From NCBI GenBank assembly GCA_030549335.1, contig CM060195.1, forward strand, positions 25,176,874 to 25,240,873: DNA of 64,000 bases, written 5' to 3'. Source of the DNA: Pontederia crassipes. Lineage: Eukaryota > Streptophyta > Magnoliopsida > Commelinales > Pontederiaceae. The notes below the pieces were generated by a model. It saw nothing but the letters and a program-made list of their open reading frames with translations. It searched no databases and was not told the DNA's origin. A program made the translations under genes and the position numbers. This document shows, one piece after another, positions 36,797 to 49,240 of the stretch (the first letter of the stretch is position 1; each line of letters opens with the position of its first letter).

Positions 36797-36918
36797 CGCT
36801 GTTCCGTCGCCCTCCCTAAAGTCCGAACCACGATTTCTTCAGGTCCTCCCTCGCTCGCTCCACCGTAGTGCCCGCCCTACCCGGTGATTTCTCTACCCGC
36901 CGAAATCGCAGAATCTTA
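36797..36918. repeat. Right copy of the ~122-bp direct repeat flanking the copia element
   Basis: Homologous to 19099-19220 in the same orientation, starting about 40 bp outside the right LTR. Confidence 0.75.
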
Positions 36919-38396
36919 ATTATTGGTGGTCAAACTCATGAAGTTAGGTGAGGGGCGTAATGGTCACAACATCATCGGTTCTTCATTAGTTCTCCAAACA
37001 CTAGTGGAACTAACATGTCAAAATCAAAATGAAATGGCATCTTTTTCACATCCAAACATACCTCGCTAATCTGTCAATTTCATTATTCATCGAGAATTTG
37101 AAAAGAATCACTGTTCTATTTTCAAACGCATCCAAAAAGTAAAATAACGATAAGTCCCTACATACAAGCATAGGTGTGCACCAATAGCTGAAACCACATC
37201 TTTGCATACAGAATGAGGAGAAACCTTGACATATGATGCATTAAAGACTTAGGAGCCCAAAATGAAAATGCTTGGACGTAGGTATTCAGAGCAAAGTAAT
37301 AACATAAGGTCAATCCGGTATTCAATATAGGCCCTATTTGGCGTACGAGCGCTTTTGCTCAAACATTTGTCTGACAAGTGTTTCATATGAGACATGAAAC
37401 GTTGCTTGCACGTGTCAAATAGGTCTCATAATCATGAATGTGGGAAGTATATATGATGAAATGCGTGAATGAAGATCATTTAGTCGACGTTCGATGATTT
37501 TTTTTTATTTTTTTAATAATAGAAATAATCATAAATTAGTATTCTTTATTCAATTGAAATAATCAAACATTAATAATTATTATTCCGTAATAATAATTAT
37601 AAAGGTGTTCTAGACGTATGAAGGAATAAAAAGCATAGTAGAAGTATCGATCCCAAGAATAAATAGTTAAATCTAGTCGAGACAGATTTTTCAATAATTG
37701 AAATAGAAAATTAAATTGCAGAAAGTTAAATAACTAAAAATAGGATAAATTAGTGTTGATTATTATAATTTAGTGTTTATGGAAATAACCCTAGAAGGTA
37801 TTAAATTAGCGAAATAGGAAAGTCAAAAAAGGAAAAAAAGAAAGTATTAAAGGTAAGTAAATAAGGAGGGAAAAATGAGAGGTAACAATAAATAAAAAGA
37901 TAAGTGTTAAATCTTAAATAGACAACTATTAAAGGGCTGAAAAAATGGAAACATAAAATTAAAGTGTTAAAAAAATAAGAGTAATTTGAGATAAATAAAA
38001 AAATCAATCATAAGTTATTACTATTTATGGATTGGAAATATTATCTACAATTATTATAAATTTTTATAAATAAAATTAGTGTAATATTTATATATTTAAT
38101 TGATATTTTAATTATTAATGTATTATTACTATAATATTTGTATATTACATCATATAAAAATTATAATATCTTTAAAATTATTATAACTTATACTATTTTA
38201 ATAAATTCTAATTAAATTCGATCAAATCTCATGGACCGAGTCAAATCATGATCGGACCGTCCGGTTTGCTTTCTTTGAATTCCTGCAATTATGTTGACCC
38301 CGAGGTACGACAATTAAGGGAAAAGGCCTATTTAACTAGCTTTCGAAATTTTGACTCCTTTCATTCCTCATGACAATGTTGTCTTGCTCTGTCATT
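36919..38396. other. AT-rich intergenic DNA with one possible tiny MITE
   Basis: No gene seen. At about 37331-37427 GGCCCTATTTGGCG and, inverted, GAGACCTATTTGACA form the ends of a roughly 95-bp hairpin-like unit. It could be a short MITE, but no clear target duplication was found. Confidence 0.35.
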
Positions 38397-39126
38397 ACCA
38401 ATATTTTAATATTTTCATAATTGGACTTACGATCGGATATGACTTTTTATTAAGTCGTGGTTGCACCGGTTCATTCATAACCGAATTGAATTGAATTTAT
38501 TAAAATAATATTATTTATATAATTATTAGTATATAATTATAAGTTATATGGTATAATATATGAATATTGTACTAATAATCTATTAAAAATATTAAAACTA
38601 ATATAACATAATTTTATTTATTAAAAATTTTGATAATGATAAATAGTAATGATTAACATATAAATATAAATAGATTATTATTAACTTAGCATCTATTATT
38701 TATTAATGATAGATTCTATATTAATAAATTTTATTCTAAATTATTCTTATTTCTTTTTTTTTCTTTAACACTTTTCTTTTTATTTCCTTTATTTATGCCC
38801 TTTAATAATTTTCTATTTTAATGTTAATCAATTTTGAATACTTAACTTTTTATTGTAATTCCTATTTAATTTTATACATATCATATTCCCTCATTTTTAC
38901 CTTTCTTATATTCTTTTCCTTTTTCTTTTTTTTTAACTTTCCTATTTTTATCATTTTTCAAATTTTATTTTTCAAAACTTGAATTGAACCGGTTGAATCT
39001 GCTCAATTCAACAGATTTTGTTCGATTTAATATTAAAAATAATTTTGATATTAAACCGAACCAAATTATCATTCGATTTACGATTGAACCGGCATGTCCT
39101 GTTCAGTCCGATTTTAATAACAATTG
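38397..39126. repeat. Repeat with inverted ends, related to 50600-50720
   Basis: The two ends are inverted relatives: ATTTTCATAATTGGACTT at the left, and TTATTAAAATCGGACTG at the right read inward. Each is followed by a CCGGTTCAA-like word, and the core is very AT-rich. The right end matches 50606-50650 in opposite orientation. It may be an old MITE family, with no target duplication recognised. Confidence 0.4.
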
Positions 39127-40136
39127 TCATGACTTAGATCTCCTTCCTTGCAGACAGTCGTCCTCTTCTTGTATAGACAATAGGCATGACTTAAATCCCC
39201 TTCCTTGCTGCCACTCTTCCGACTGTGAGAAGACACAAGGAGAGAGAAAAAACAAATAGAGAGGAGGTGAGGGGTTTAACTTACATGGGAGAGAGAGATA
39301 TTGTGCCGGAATAAAATTAAAATAATTTTTTATTCCTATGTTTTAAAATAATTAAATCCTTTTAATTAAATTTATGTTGGGAGGAAAAGTCTTCTGATAA
39401 ATTGCTTTTGCATAATGTACTTGCATGAAGATATTAGAAAACTTAATTACATGATGAAGAGCATATCAGACGTGAATATATTGACCAAATGACCTGAATT
39501 AAGGTGATTTCTCCAGCTCTCACGGTGCTTTGTGAGGTTTTCTAATCTCATCTCGACTTATGTCAGGGAGACATTGGCTTTTCTTCATCTTACAAATTCT
39601 ATAAGCGTAGCATTAACCTTTAGGAGTTATCAATTATGGTAACGTATTTTTTATTTTCATTTACTCTTTATTTTAAAATTTAATTAACCGTAGGTTACTC
39701 AAAAAAGGCATATTTATTGGTAATAAGATCTGGTCATTTATAAATAATAAATAGTCGTTTAATTTATTAAAATGATCAACTAGTTACATCAACGATGAAG
39801 TATAAAGAGGAGAAGATGAAACCGGTGGAGCATAATAATTATATAAGTTACGAATGGAAAGAAAGATGTACAAATAGAATTAATTACTATCACTTAAAGG
39901 ATTTAGAAGGTTGAAAACTTTTAGAAAAGCCAAGAAAACGGAAAAAATGATATACAGATCGAATTAATGAAAGGAGAAGCCACATGACCTAATTATGAAA
40001 CCGTTCTCGTACATCAGAATTAATTATATGTAGATACATAGATAAATGGACAGATAAAATTCTTGGAACCAATATCAGTATCGTTCAAGTTAACAAGAAC
40101 CCTTTCGCATCCAAATTGAAGTTTCTTATTACGTAT
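39127..40136. other. Region upstream of PG2
   Basis: AT-rich with no gene. The last 70 bp (from about 40060) share AAATTCTTGG and TTCAAGTTAACAAGAAC with the PG1 upstream region, so the 5' flank was duplicated with the gene. Confidence 0.5.
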
Positions 40137-42016
40137 ATGCAGGATCTACATTTCATGCTACTCCTATTCCATGCCTGTTTGGCTATCACAGGAGGGGTAC
40201 TACAGGTTCATGCAGCAGAGTTCAATGTTATGAGCTATAAGGCTGTTGGCAATGGCGTCGTGAATGACAACAAAGTAAGTTATTAGAATGACATACAAAG
40301 TTTAACTTTTGTTGAGATGCCTTACTTGTGTGTGTGTAATGTAAACTTGACGAAAAATAGTAGTAGATGACCCCCATGGCCATCACGATTCAAGTTAGTT
40401 AACTGGCAGAGTTAATTGGCCACTCCCCCAAATATTTGCAGGCTTTCTGGAATGCATGGGCAGCAGCATGCAGAGCGAAAGGTAAATCTTCAAGAATGAT
40501 CGTACCTGCAGGCAAAACCTTCCTCGTTACACCAATCATATTTAAGGGTCCATGCAAGCCTTCTGTTGTCAATTTTGAGGTCGCCACCGAAACCCGGTCA
40601 CATTACAAATTTGAAAAATATATACATTTTCTTTCGCTGTGTTCATCTAGTTGTTATAAGTATGAGACTTAAGCAGCATCATACACAAAACATTCATGCT
40701 CATGATGTGAAGTACTGTAGGTCTCTGGCAGAATAGTGGCACCAAAGAACCCACGTAAATGGATGAATATGGACGCATCTACTTGGCTAAAATTTGAGTC
40801 TGTGAACGGACTTGTTGTAAATGGCTCTGGCCTCATCGACGGACGAGGATCCAAGTGGTGGAAACAATCTTGTAAAACAAGTAAAGGGAAGGTACGTACG
40901 TATCTATCATAGTTTTAATAAAAGAGCATCTTTTAGTTTTCTAATTCGTTAATTTTAATTGTTTTTTCTCTTTTTTCACAGCCCGGTTGCACCACTTTGG
41001 CACCAACGGTACTTACATCCATTATATATGTTTCCATTATTAATCAATATCGAGTCGATTTTTTTACATTTGATCTAATTAAAGAAATCATTTAATTGAA
41101 AAAAAAGGTTCGTAGATTTTAAGTGTACAAAATTGTTAAGTTAATCCATGAAAGAATATATATATATATTTATATATACTATTTACGCAGGCATTAAAAA
41201 TTATTTCGTGCAAAAATGTTGTGATCCGCGGCATGAAATTCGTGAACAGCCCACAAACACACATCCTCGTGTTGGGATCGCAAAGGGTCAACATCAGGAG
41301 AATCAGTATAAGCAGCCCTGGGTCCAGCCCCAACACTGATGGCATCCACATTCATCACTCCCGTCATGTTAACATCCAAAACTCCGTCATTGCTTCCGGT
41401 AAAACATATAAATCATTTGTTGGATCTCACTTTAGAATTATTATTTGCCTGATGCTTTTGTTCCATACATTCTTGTCTTCCTTGTTGCATGTAACTTTAA
41501 GCAAAATATTTTCGTTGCATCTTGCAGGCGATGACTGCATCTCCATCGGAGATCGAATCTATGGCATAATCATCAACGATATAATGTGCGGTCCTGGTCA
41601 TGGCATAAGGTTATAATTTGAACCGTATTTAACGTAATTATATATATGCATATAAGATATAACACTTAAAAATACAATACAAACAAGTCCAGTCACAGAA
41701 ATCGAACTCGGACATACTCTTGTACTCATGCACATGCGTGGCTTTATAGCTGCCACAAGCTGTTTATTAATAAATTTTGGTTTTCCATTGCATGGCTTAT
41801 CAACCTGATCAGTTCTTTGAAGAGTTTCATGGTGTTTACTGTATTTTTCTTAATAGTGTGGGAAGTTTAGGGAAGGGAGGAACGAGCGCCTCTGTCGAAA
41901 AGATTCACGTTAGCAATGTGAATATGAGGGGAACCACTAATGGTGCCAGAATCAAGACATGGCAGGTACAAATAATTCTGTCTACGCAACTAATTCTACA
42001 AATGTGGCCTCTCTCT

Positions 42017-42080
<64 letters not shown>

Positions 42081-42727
42081 AAAACTAATACACGCTAATG
42101 CCTAGAGCTCGTGTTTGACATTAATTATGAGTTAATTAATTACAGGGAGGAAAGGGGTATGTGAAGGCCATCTCATTCGAGAACATCACGTTAAACCATG
42201 TCAAGTTTCCAATTGCAATCGATCAATACTACTTCTGCCATAAAGAAGGCGTTTGTTCTCCTCAGGTGTGTATACATACATATAATATCAGATTACTGCT
42301 ACTAATACTGCTCTAAGTAAATCGATTATTACATATATATGTAAATTCTCCTTTGATATTGCAAGTAAAATTCATAAATATTTAGTGCATTTGCATGGAT
42401 GTAGGAAGTATGAACAGGCATAAATTTATAGGTTTGAAGAAAAATTTTAACCACTTGCCTATGTAATAAACATAAACGCAGAGGGATGCAGTAAAGATAT
42501 CAAACGTTCACTTCTCAAACTTCCATGGTTCATCCGCTTCGCAAGTTGCCATAATGCTCAATTGTAGCCAAACCGTCGCCTGCACGGCGATCCACCTCTC
42601 TGACATCAACCTGACTGCATTGCCGAAGGTTAAGAGCAAAGGAGGCGATCTTAGAGCCGTATGCGTCAACGCTCATGGCTCAACCCATGGCCGTGTCACG
42701 CCCCATGTTCCTTGCCTTGAGAAATAA
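40137..42727 (+). CDS. Polygalacturonase PG2 (GH28), nine exons
   Basis: Exons: 40137-40274, 40442-40579, 40721-40891, 40982-41008, 41191-41398, 41528-41609, 41857-41965, 42146-42265, 42482-42727. All introns are GT-AG, and the joined frame is open for 412 residues. The protein starts with a signal peptide (LHFMLLLFHACLAITGGVL). It carries the GH28 motifs SPNTDG (NTDG 206-209), GDDC 228-231, GHG 251-253 and RIK 286-288, whose aspartates, histidine, arginine and lysine form the active site. The predicted role is hydrolysis of de-esterified homogalacturonan in the cell wall. Length is normal for plant polygalacturonases. Exon 4 is only 27 nt. The stop codon overlaps an AATAAA word. Whether it is expressed, and whether it acts endo or exo, cannot be told. 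Confidence 0.92.
42009..42077. repeat. (CT)n microsatellite in PG2 intron 7
   Basis: A long CT run about 45 bp after exon 7, in the same intron as the TC run in PG1. Confidence 0.95.
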
Positions 42728-43038
42728 ATTAAGTAGCTAGCTAGGATTCATTCAACTCAGCGAACTATATATTACTACAGATAGTTATATAATTCATTTA
42801 TTTGTCGTTTTGCAATTCTTACTGCTGCACAACGTTAATAATTATCAAGTTGTGCCAATTAGTTAATATGTTGATATATCATAGTATGTTGATGTAATGT
42901 AAAGGGGGCACTCAATATATTGCATTCGACCTAGTTTTTATGTTACTATTGATAAAAAAAATAGACTTATCGACCTATCATTCTATATATATGCAGTATA
43001 CTTTTTTTTCAATTTAAATTCAGATACATATGTTGGGC

Positions 43039-43095
<57 letters not shown>

Positions 43096-43493
43096 AGTTA
43101 TGTAAAGTGATAAACCTAATACCCCAAATCAAGTGTGATAAAAATTCATCTAAAGTGAATTCTGACAGCATTCACCGTCCGTAAGTTTCGTTCACGTATG
43201 TGAATTTTGTTTTCCAATTGGCACAATCATGCCAGCGAATAAATTTTATAGCGGCTAATCATGCATCTCTAGGTTTTCATTGTCTCGCTCACATAAAAAA
43301 ACAAAATTATTCACAGGGCAAACTTTAGCAATCGTTATTAAAGCTTACCTTCTATTTCAACCCTCGCATCAAAAACTGAGGTGAGGACTCCAAGATGGCG
43401 TCATCGCCTGACCTGCATATGATCTAGCGAGCGTTGCGATGTAGTCGGAGGGAGAGCGAACAGAGAGGCAAGGAGCCTTAGTTTCCTCTCCAA
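42728..43493. other. Downstream of PG2, with a (TA)n microsatellite at 43042-43092
   Basis: AT-rich DNA without a gene. About 25 TA units lie at 43042-43092. Confidence 0.6.
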
Positions 43494-44250
43494 CTATAGT
43501 GCCCCGAAATTTGACCTGCCACGTGATGCGACCCGCCACGTGACGTGATCCCCTCTCGTGCGGTACCTTGTTTTTATTTTTCTTTGACTCTTTTGTTAAT
43601 TCTAATGGTCAAGGAAAGTGACATGTAAGCGGAAGACTTACCAATAGAATAATGCAATAAAGAAAATGCGGAAGCTAAATAGATAATGTTTTATCACTAT
43701 GGCATGTAAGGTCCATGCCGTAAGTGTAACTCTATAGGTCCCATCTATATTCTAGATAACCATGTGCATCCGTCAACAAGCTGTAGTCACCGCACACACA
43801 TCAACGATTCGCAAAATCATCGTCAAGTACCTGTGGGGATCACACAGGGGAGCAAGCTCAACCGTTAGTATAAAGCTAAGTGTGAGTTCGTATAAATGAT
43901 AAATTAATTCTGTCAGAATAAGCATGAGGTAAACATTTCAAATCAGATATGAGGGAAAATCATAACAAGGAAATCAATAAGGAGCTCATGTTCATAGTTC
44001 ATTAACTTTCACACTCATGTTTTTATTCTTTGATTCATATCCGTTGTTCATACTCTCGAGGACAAGGTCCTCTCATTCGTTACATGAGACAACACATACA
44101 AATCTATATATCTATAAAGATGATGCTTTCAAATCATCCTCACACGTCCATTGTCATTTATCTTTTTTTCCATTTATCTGTTCTCACTCCTAAGTTATGT
44201 TTGAAAATGATAGCTTGTGGAGGAGGAAGCGAACGTATAACTCAATGACA
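43494..44250 (-). mobile_element. Probable gypsy LTR fragment
   Basis: On the minus strand it ends AAATTTCGGGGCACTATA, like a damaged Del/Tekay LTR end. Upstream, the general pattern resembles such LTRs (GCGGTGACTACAGCTTGTTG and a TGGGACCTATAGAG block). There is no partner LTR and no coding sequence. The call rests on resemblance. Confidence 0.35.
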
Positions 44251-44472
44251 ATGAATGCATGGGATATGAAGAACCTTTTGAACGTACTTTTTTTCAACTA
44301 TGTCCATTTCTTTTAGATGATGAGAGTTCAGAAGGCCTTCTGACTGTCATACGCAGGGCTCTACGAAGCAGTCGATGTAGGACATCGAAGGCGGCAATGA
44401 GGTCTTCTCCACAAATACCATCAAATGCTCTTGAAAGTTCATATAATGCGATAGGGATCTGTCACGCGTCCA

Positions 44473-45531
44473 GTTGGCGGCCTTATCTTTGGCTACGTCG
44501 ACATCAGCATCTCTGGTGGGTACTTCAACTGCATCCATTATGAGAAAACCTTCTATTATTGCCTCCTTGCTGACTCATGCAGGTCGATGTGTCGTCGATG
44601 AATCCATTCTTGGGAAAGTTTTTTTTCGTTCGTGTGCAACAAGAGGAGACCAAGAGCGGGAAGCCAACATCAGATTCTAGCTCAAGATCACCTTTGAGAT
44701 CCTGGCCGCCAACCATATCAACTACGACATTGCCAAAATCGTTGACGGCTCATGATGGCGCTTGTCTCTCGCGCTTGCCGCCGTTCCTGCCAGCTTCATC
44801 ACTCTCGGATCCCTCATCCTCCTAGACACGCCTAACTCCCTCATCAAGCACGGCCACTCGACAAAGGCCAGGTCCATGCTCCGATGCATCTTCGGCACGG
44901 ACAGCATCGATAGGGAATTCAACGACCTCGTGGCTGCCAGTGACGAGGCAAAGACTGTCAAGAACTCCTAGGCCAACATCGGCTGCAGGAAGCTCTTCTT
45001 GCAGGGTGGCTCTCAGATGCTCATCTGTCAGGTGTGGTTCTTAGATGCTCTGTTCTAAAACCATTACATTTGAAATGCTTAAATGCCAGTCATTGATGTT
45101 TCTTCATTGTTTCAGATCATTGTTGGGACACTGATCGCACTAAATTTTGGAACCGCCAGAATAGGGTCGATTCGAAGACGTCAGCCACCTTCGTGGTCAT
45201 CTTCGTCTGCCTCTACGTCGCACCGGATTCGCATGGTCCTGGGGCCCTCTCGGGTGGCTGGTTACAGCGAGATCTTCCCGCCGGAGATCTGGTCGGAAGG
45301 CAGAGCATCAACATCTTGGTGAACATGTTCCTCACGTTCATCATCGCTCAGGCTTTCCTTGCCATGTTCTGCTGCTTCAAGTTCTCCGTGGTCATCCTGA
45401 CGACCTTCATTGCCTCTCTTCCTCCCAGACACCAAGAACGTGCCCATCAAGGAAATGATCTTTGCCTGGAAGGCACACTGGTTCTGGGGCAGGCTCATCG
45501 ACAACGGCGTCAGTAAGCCAACTATGTAACA
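44473..45531 (+). pseudogene. STP-type sugar/H+ symporter pseudogene
   Basis: Pieces of a monosaccharide transporter of the major facilitator family appear in the right order. VGGLIFGYVDISISGG (first membrane segment, 44473-44517) ends at an intron position, and exon 2 starts at 44583 with VDVSSMNPFLGKFF. WRLSLALAAVPASFITLGSL with DTPNSLIKHG follows (44758-44860), then QMLICQ, an intron to about 45115, IIVGTLIALNFGT, GFAWSWGPLGWLV, INILVNMFLTFIIAQAFLAM and NVPIKEMIFAWKAHWFW, with TAA at 45529. Two large stretches normally present are missing: most of segments 2-5, and the segments after the central loop. There are also in-frame stops (near 44755 and 44970) and frameshifts in the last exon. 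It cannot make a transporter. Confidence 0.85.
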
Positions 45532-45572
45532 AGATGAATAAATTAAAAGTGGATCTCTCACATGGATGTCGA

Positions 45573-45578
<6 letters not shown>

Positions 45579-45610
<32 letters not shown>
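45579..45610. repeat. (GA)n microsatellite
   Basis: A GA run 48 bp after the end of the transporter pseudogene. Confidence 0.95.
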
Positions 45611-45615
<5 letters not shown>

Positions 45616-46420
45616 TGCATGTGTATGTGTTGCGATCCTGTTTGCATGCTGTAACGTGTTCTCTTCCAACTTTGAATTGTCAAGAGCAATTTAGAATTAT
45701 TACGTTATATGAAAATAAGAGTAAATGAATTTGCTGTCAAAGATTTAGACGGAGTCATAAAGCAACAAAACTCCAGCATGTTAAACTTTTTTTTATCTAT
45801 TTGATTTGTCTTAACCACCTATCAAGGTTCTCAAGATTTAGATTCTCCTAATAAGATCTTATGATACTTAGAGAGAAAAATAATCCCAATCTTAAGGTTA
45901 TAAGTTATTTGTACAAACTTTTAAAATGCACCAATAAAAATAAATAAAATATGTTTTTCAAAAAATTAAATTTTGATTGAATCAATATTTTCCAAAATTT
46001 ATTCAATTGGTAAAATAAAGACAAAAAGAAGTTAAATTATCAATAATCTATTGTTATAATCAGAAGACAATATATTATCCACTGATTGCCATAATATCAT
46101 TGTTTATATCTACATGTATGGCATATAATTGAAAAATAATAGAACTTTAGTATAAAAAGGTATATTACATTAAATAATAAAAAAATAAAAGTATTCAAGT
46201 CATAGTTTATGATTTATGAATTATGGGGCAAGTCCCCGTTTAGTATTATTATTATTATTTGAATAGTATGATAAAAAATAGGAAAACATTGATTTAAAAT
46301 ATAAGGTTGATTTTATTCGTCAATAAATGAGTAAAAATTCTACAATAAGATCATTTAACTTTATGAATAGTAAACAATATATAAATCTCAATAATATTTA
46401 ATCATAGAGAATTTTAAATT

Positions 46421-46447
46421 GCGCGAAGCGCGATAATTTTTCCTAGT
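46421..46447 (+). mobile_element. Possible Helitron 3' end
   Basis: GCGCGAAGCGCG can fold into a short hairpin. It is followed 10 nt later by CTAGT, the layout of plant Helitron 3' termini. The 5' TC end could not be placed, though the AT-rich DNA from about 45800 may belong to the element. Confidence 0.4.
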
Positions 46448-46507
46448 CATATAATAAAAGGGTTCAATTGTGAAGGATCAATAAAAGCATCATGAGCACT
46501 TGCTCAT

Positions 46508-46596
46508 CATTCATACATTCATTCAGTCATTCATATACATTTATTCATTCAATTCAATCCAGTCATTCATTCAATTCAATCCATTCATTCAATTCT
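46508..46596. repeat. ATTC-rich simple repeat
   Basis: Irregular CATTCATTCA and AATTCAATCC units. Confidence 0.9.
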
Positions 46597-46828
46597 TTGG
46601 AATAACTCTTCATTCTTATAGGGAATACCATTGATTGCACTCGTAGTGCTACTATTCTAGACCATTATGGGCCAGTGGGTGATTAGTGTCACGGCCAGCC
46701 CCGTCGAGCTAGGATGATCTCGTGCCATGAGGAAACATCCGTAAGGGAGAAACTCCCGTCTAGATATGACAAATGGTAACCCACGAGGGAGTGTCTTGCT
46801 TAGGGCTCGCTCAACTTCCCCTATCATA

Positions 46829-46953
46829 GTGGACCTTTCTTTCAATCCAAAGATCGATCAAGGTCGTATGGAGCATAGCTCCGTATCATGTGGACCTATC
46901 TTCCAATCTGTAAATTGTTCAAGGCCATATGGAGCAAAGCTTCAACTCTTCTT
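46829..46953. repeat. Two ~62-bp tandem units
   Basis: Each contains GTGGACCTNTCTTNCAATC, then TCAAGGYCRTATGGAGCA and a related tail. The second copy starts at about 46890. Confidence 0.75.
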
Positions 46954-46979
46954 TAAGTTCATTTCATTCTTTAACAATC

Positions 46980-48690
46980 AGGTGGACAATAGTTTTATAA
47001 ATCAAAGGAGTTCAATTTGAGTCATGTTCTCTTCTCTTCGCATAACGGTCGACCCATTAGTAAAACGATCGTCCGTTATAAGTCCATTCAGCGGTCGTCC
47101 GGTAGATGGAAATGGACGCTCGTTCATCAGTCTGTCGGTCGACTGAAAAGGTAGTGGTCAACCGTTTAATGTTCAATCTTTATTCATTTCATGATCATAC
47201 TCATTCAACTTTAATCAAGTGAACGGAAGCTTATCAAATCAGAATGGTCGATTAAAGTCGTATTCTTCCCGTCCACATAACGGACGCCCGAAAGTCGAGG
47301 GTCATCCGCTTTGGATCCATTCAGCGGTCGACCGATAAATAATAGGGCGGACGCCCGTTTATTACTATTTTACGGTCGACCGAAAAGGAAGTGGTCGACC
47401 ATTCTATGTTCATTCTTTGTTCAATTTCATAGATCACATTCTTTCGATCACTTAGATCAATCAAGCTAGTAGGAAGCAAGAGTGGCTCCAAATCATCTTT
47501 ACAATCATGTCATTCAGTGCCAATCTAGTGGACAAAGGCTTGTCAAATCATGAGATGTAATTTAAGGTCATATTCCCTCTGTCCCTAATTCGGAGGATCG
47601 AAAAGTTAGCAGTTGTCCGTTTGAGATTCATCGTCGGTCGTTCGAAAGAGGTTCGCACGTTCGTTGATCAATATCCATCGGTTGACTGGAAGAGTGTGAT
47701 CGTTCGTCATAACATGCGATCATCCTAAGACACTCGGTCGAGAGTTTTGATTGGTCCACAATCCACTATGTTCTACCGTTCGATAAAAGACGTTCGATCC
47801 AAGATCGGTCACCGTTTCTACTAGGCAGGACCACAGGTCGTTTGCGGAAGTCCTTATGTTTCATTTGCTTCACGAAACACTACATTCTACAACTACTTCC
47901 AACCTTCATCTAAGATTAACTATCATCCAGAGAGCATTCAAACAAAGTTCATATTCATTTCGTGCATCATATCTCCTTTGATTTATTCATAGCTTTGTCC
48001 ATTTCCATAACCCACCATAGTCCATTTCCATAACCCACCATAGTCCATTTCCATATCATACTTTAGTCCATTTTTATGTCATGCATTGTTTCCTTCTTCA
48101 TTCAATTATCCATTCTCCTAACTTGACATCACCATGTAACTAGTTATTAGGTCTTAACAAGAATCACCACTTCGTACATGCCTACCGTTATCATTCCTAA
48201 ACACATATCCTAACCAACTAATGAGGATTTACATATGTCATCGAAGTACCAAACCATAACCTGGCTTCTACAACCTTAAGCATGTATAATAATATGAGAA
48301 GAACTTCCAATACGGAGGATTAAACAATCGTATGACAGCAATTCACCCAACTTATAAATCATCTAATCGATGCATCATAATAACATGTAAGCAATCACAT
48401 CTTAGTAACATATCATAACATTAACTAACTTCTCCTTGTCATCGTTCCAATAACTAAACATGCATTTCATTATAACAACCTAATGTATAAACTTCCTTCT
48501 CCCTATTTGTTCTATTGCTCATTTCATTCGATAATAAATCAGGTGGACAAAGACTTAATAAATCAGAGGGTTCGATTAAAGTCGAGTTCCTTCTGTCCAC
48601 GTACCGGACGCCCGGAAGTCAAACGGTCGTCCGTCTTTAGATCTTTTCAGTGGTCGTGCGAAGAGGGAGCGGACCATCGTTTGTCATTTC
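46980..48690. repeat. Diverged repeat units of ~235-310 bp within the LTR-like unit
   Basis: Copies start near 46981, 47218, 47528 and 48541. Each opens with a GTGGACAAAGNCTTATNAAATC-like block (described here as consensus), followed by TGTCCACRTAACGGACGCCC and CAGCGGTCGTCCG words. The last copy is separated by about 700 bp of other sequence. Confidence 0.7.
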
Positions 48691-48921
48691 TTAGAGGCTC
48701 ATAGTGGTTCATCATTGTTCTTCTTGTGGTTCATGAGATTCATCATTTATTCATCATTCATGGGGGATCATATCAAGTTGGCATCACATTCTATCCGTTT
48801 CGTTTGGTCACAAGAAAGAATAACATAGTTCTGTTGATCATAATTTACTTCGTGGATAGATTAGATATCAAATACATATGCAAGAGTCCGTAAATCAGAA
48901 GATTATCAATCTATTAGTTAG

Positions 48922-49240
48922 GACCCGGGCCGAGTACAGAGGAACTCGGGCCGAGCTCCTGACCGAATCAAGCTCCAAAATTCTGAGTGAGAACCCGAGC
49001 TGGGTTAGGGTCATACCCGGGCCGAGCTAGGTGCGCGATCGAGTCAAAAAAGTTGAGCCGCTCGATCGTCTTCTCCGATCAATACCAGGTCAGGTCAGGC
49101 AGAGCCCGGGCCGGGTTACTGGTGCGATCATAACTTTGATTGGTCGTTCATGGAAGATCCAGGCCGAGTTGGCTAGAACTCGGTCCGGGGAGGTCTGATC
49201 CGGGTCGGGTTATGTGCAACCCGGGTCGGGTTTGTCACTC
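48922..49240. repeat. CCCGGGCCGGGT-rich cluster
   Basis: About eight words of the form CCCGGGYCGGGTT or CTCGGGCCGAG lie in 320 bp, including an exact CCCGGGCCGGGTT at 49105-49117 like that in the Athila element. Confidence 0.85.
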
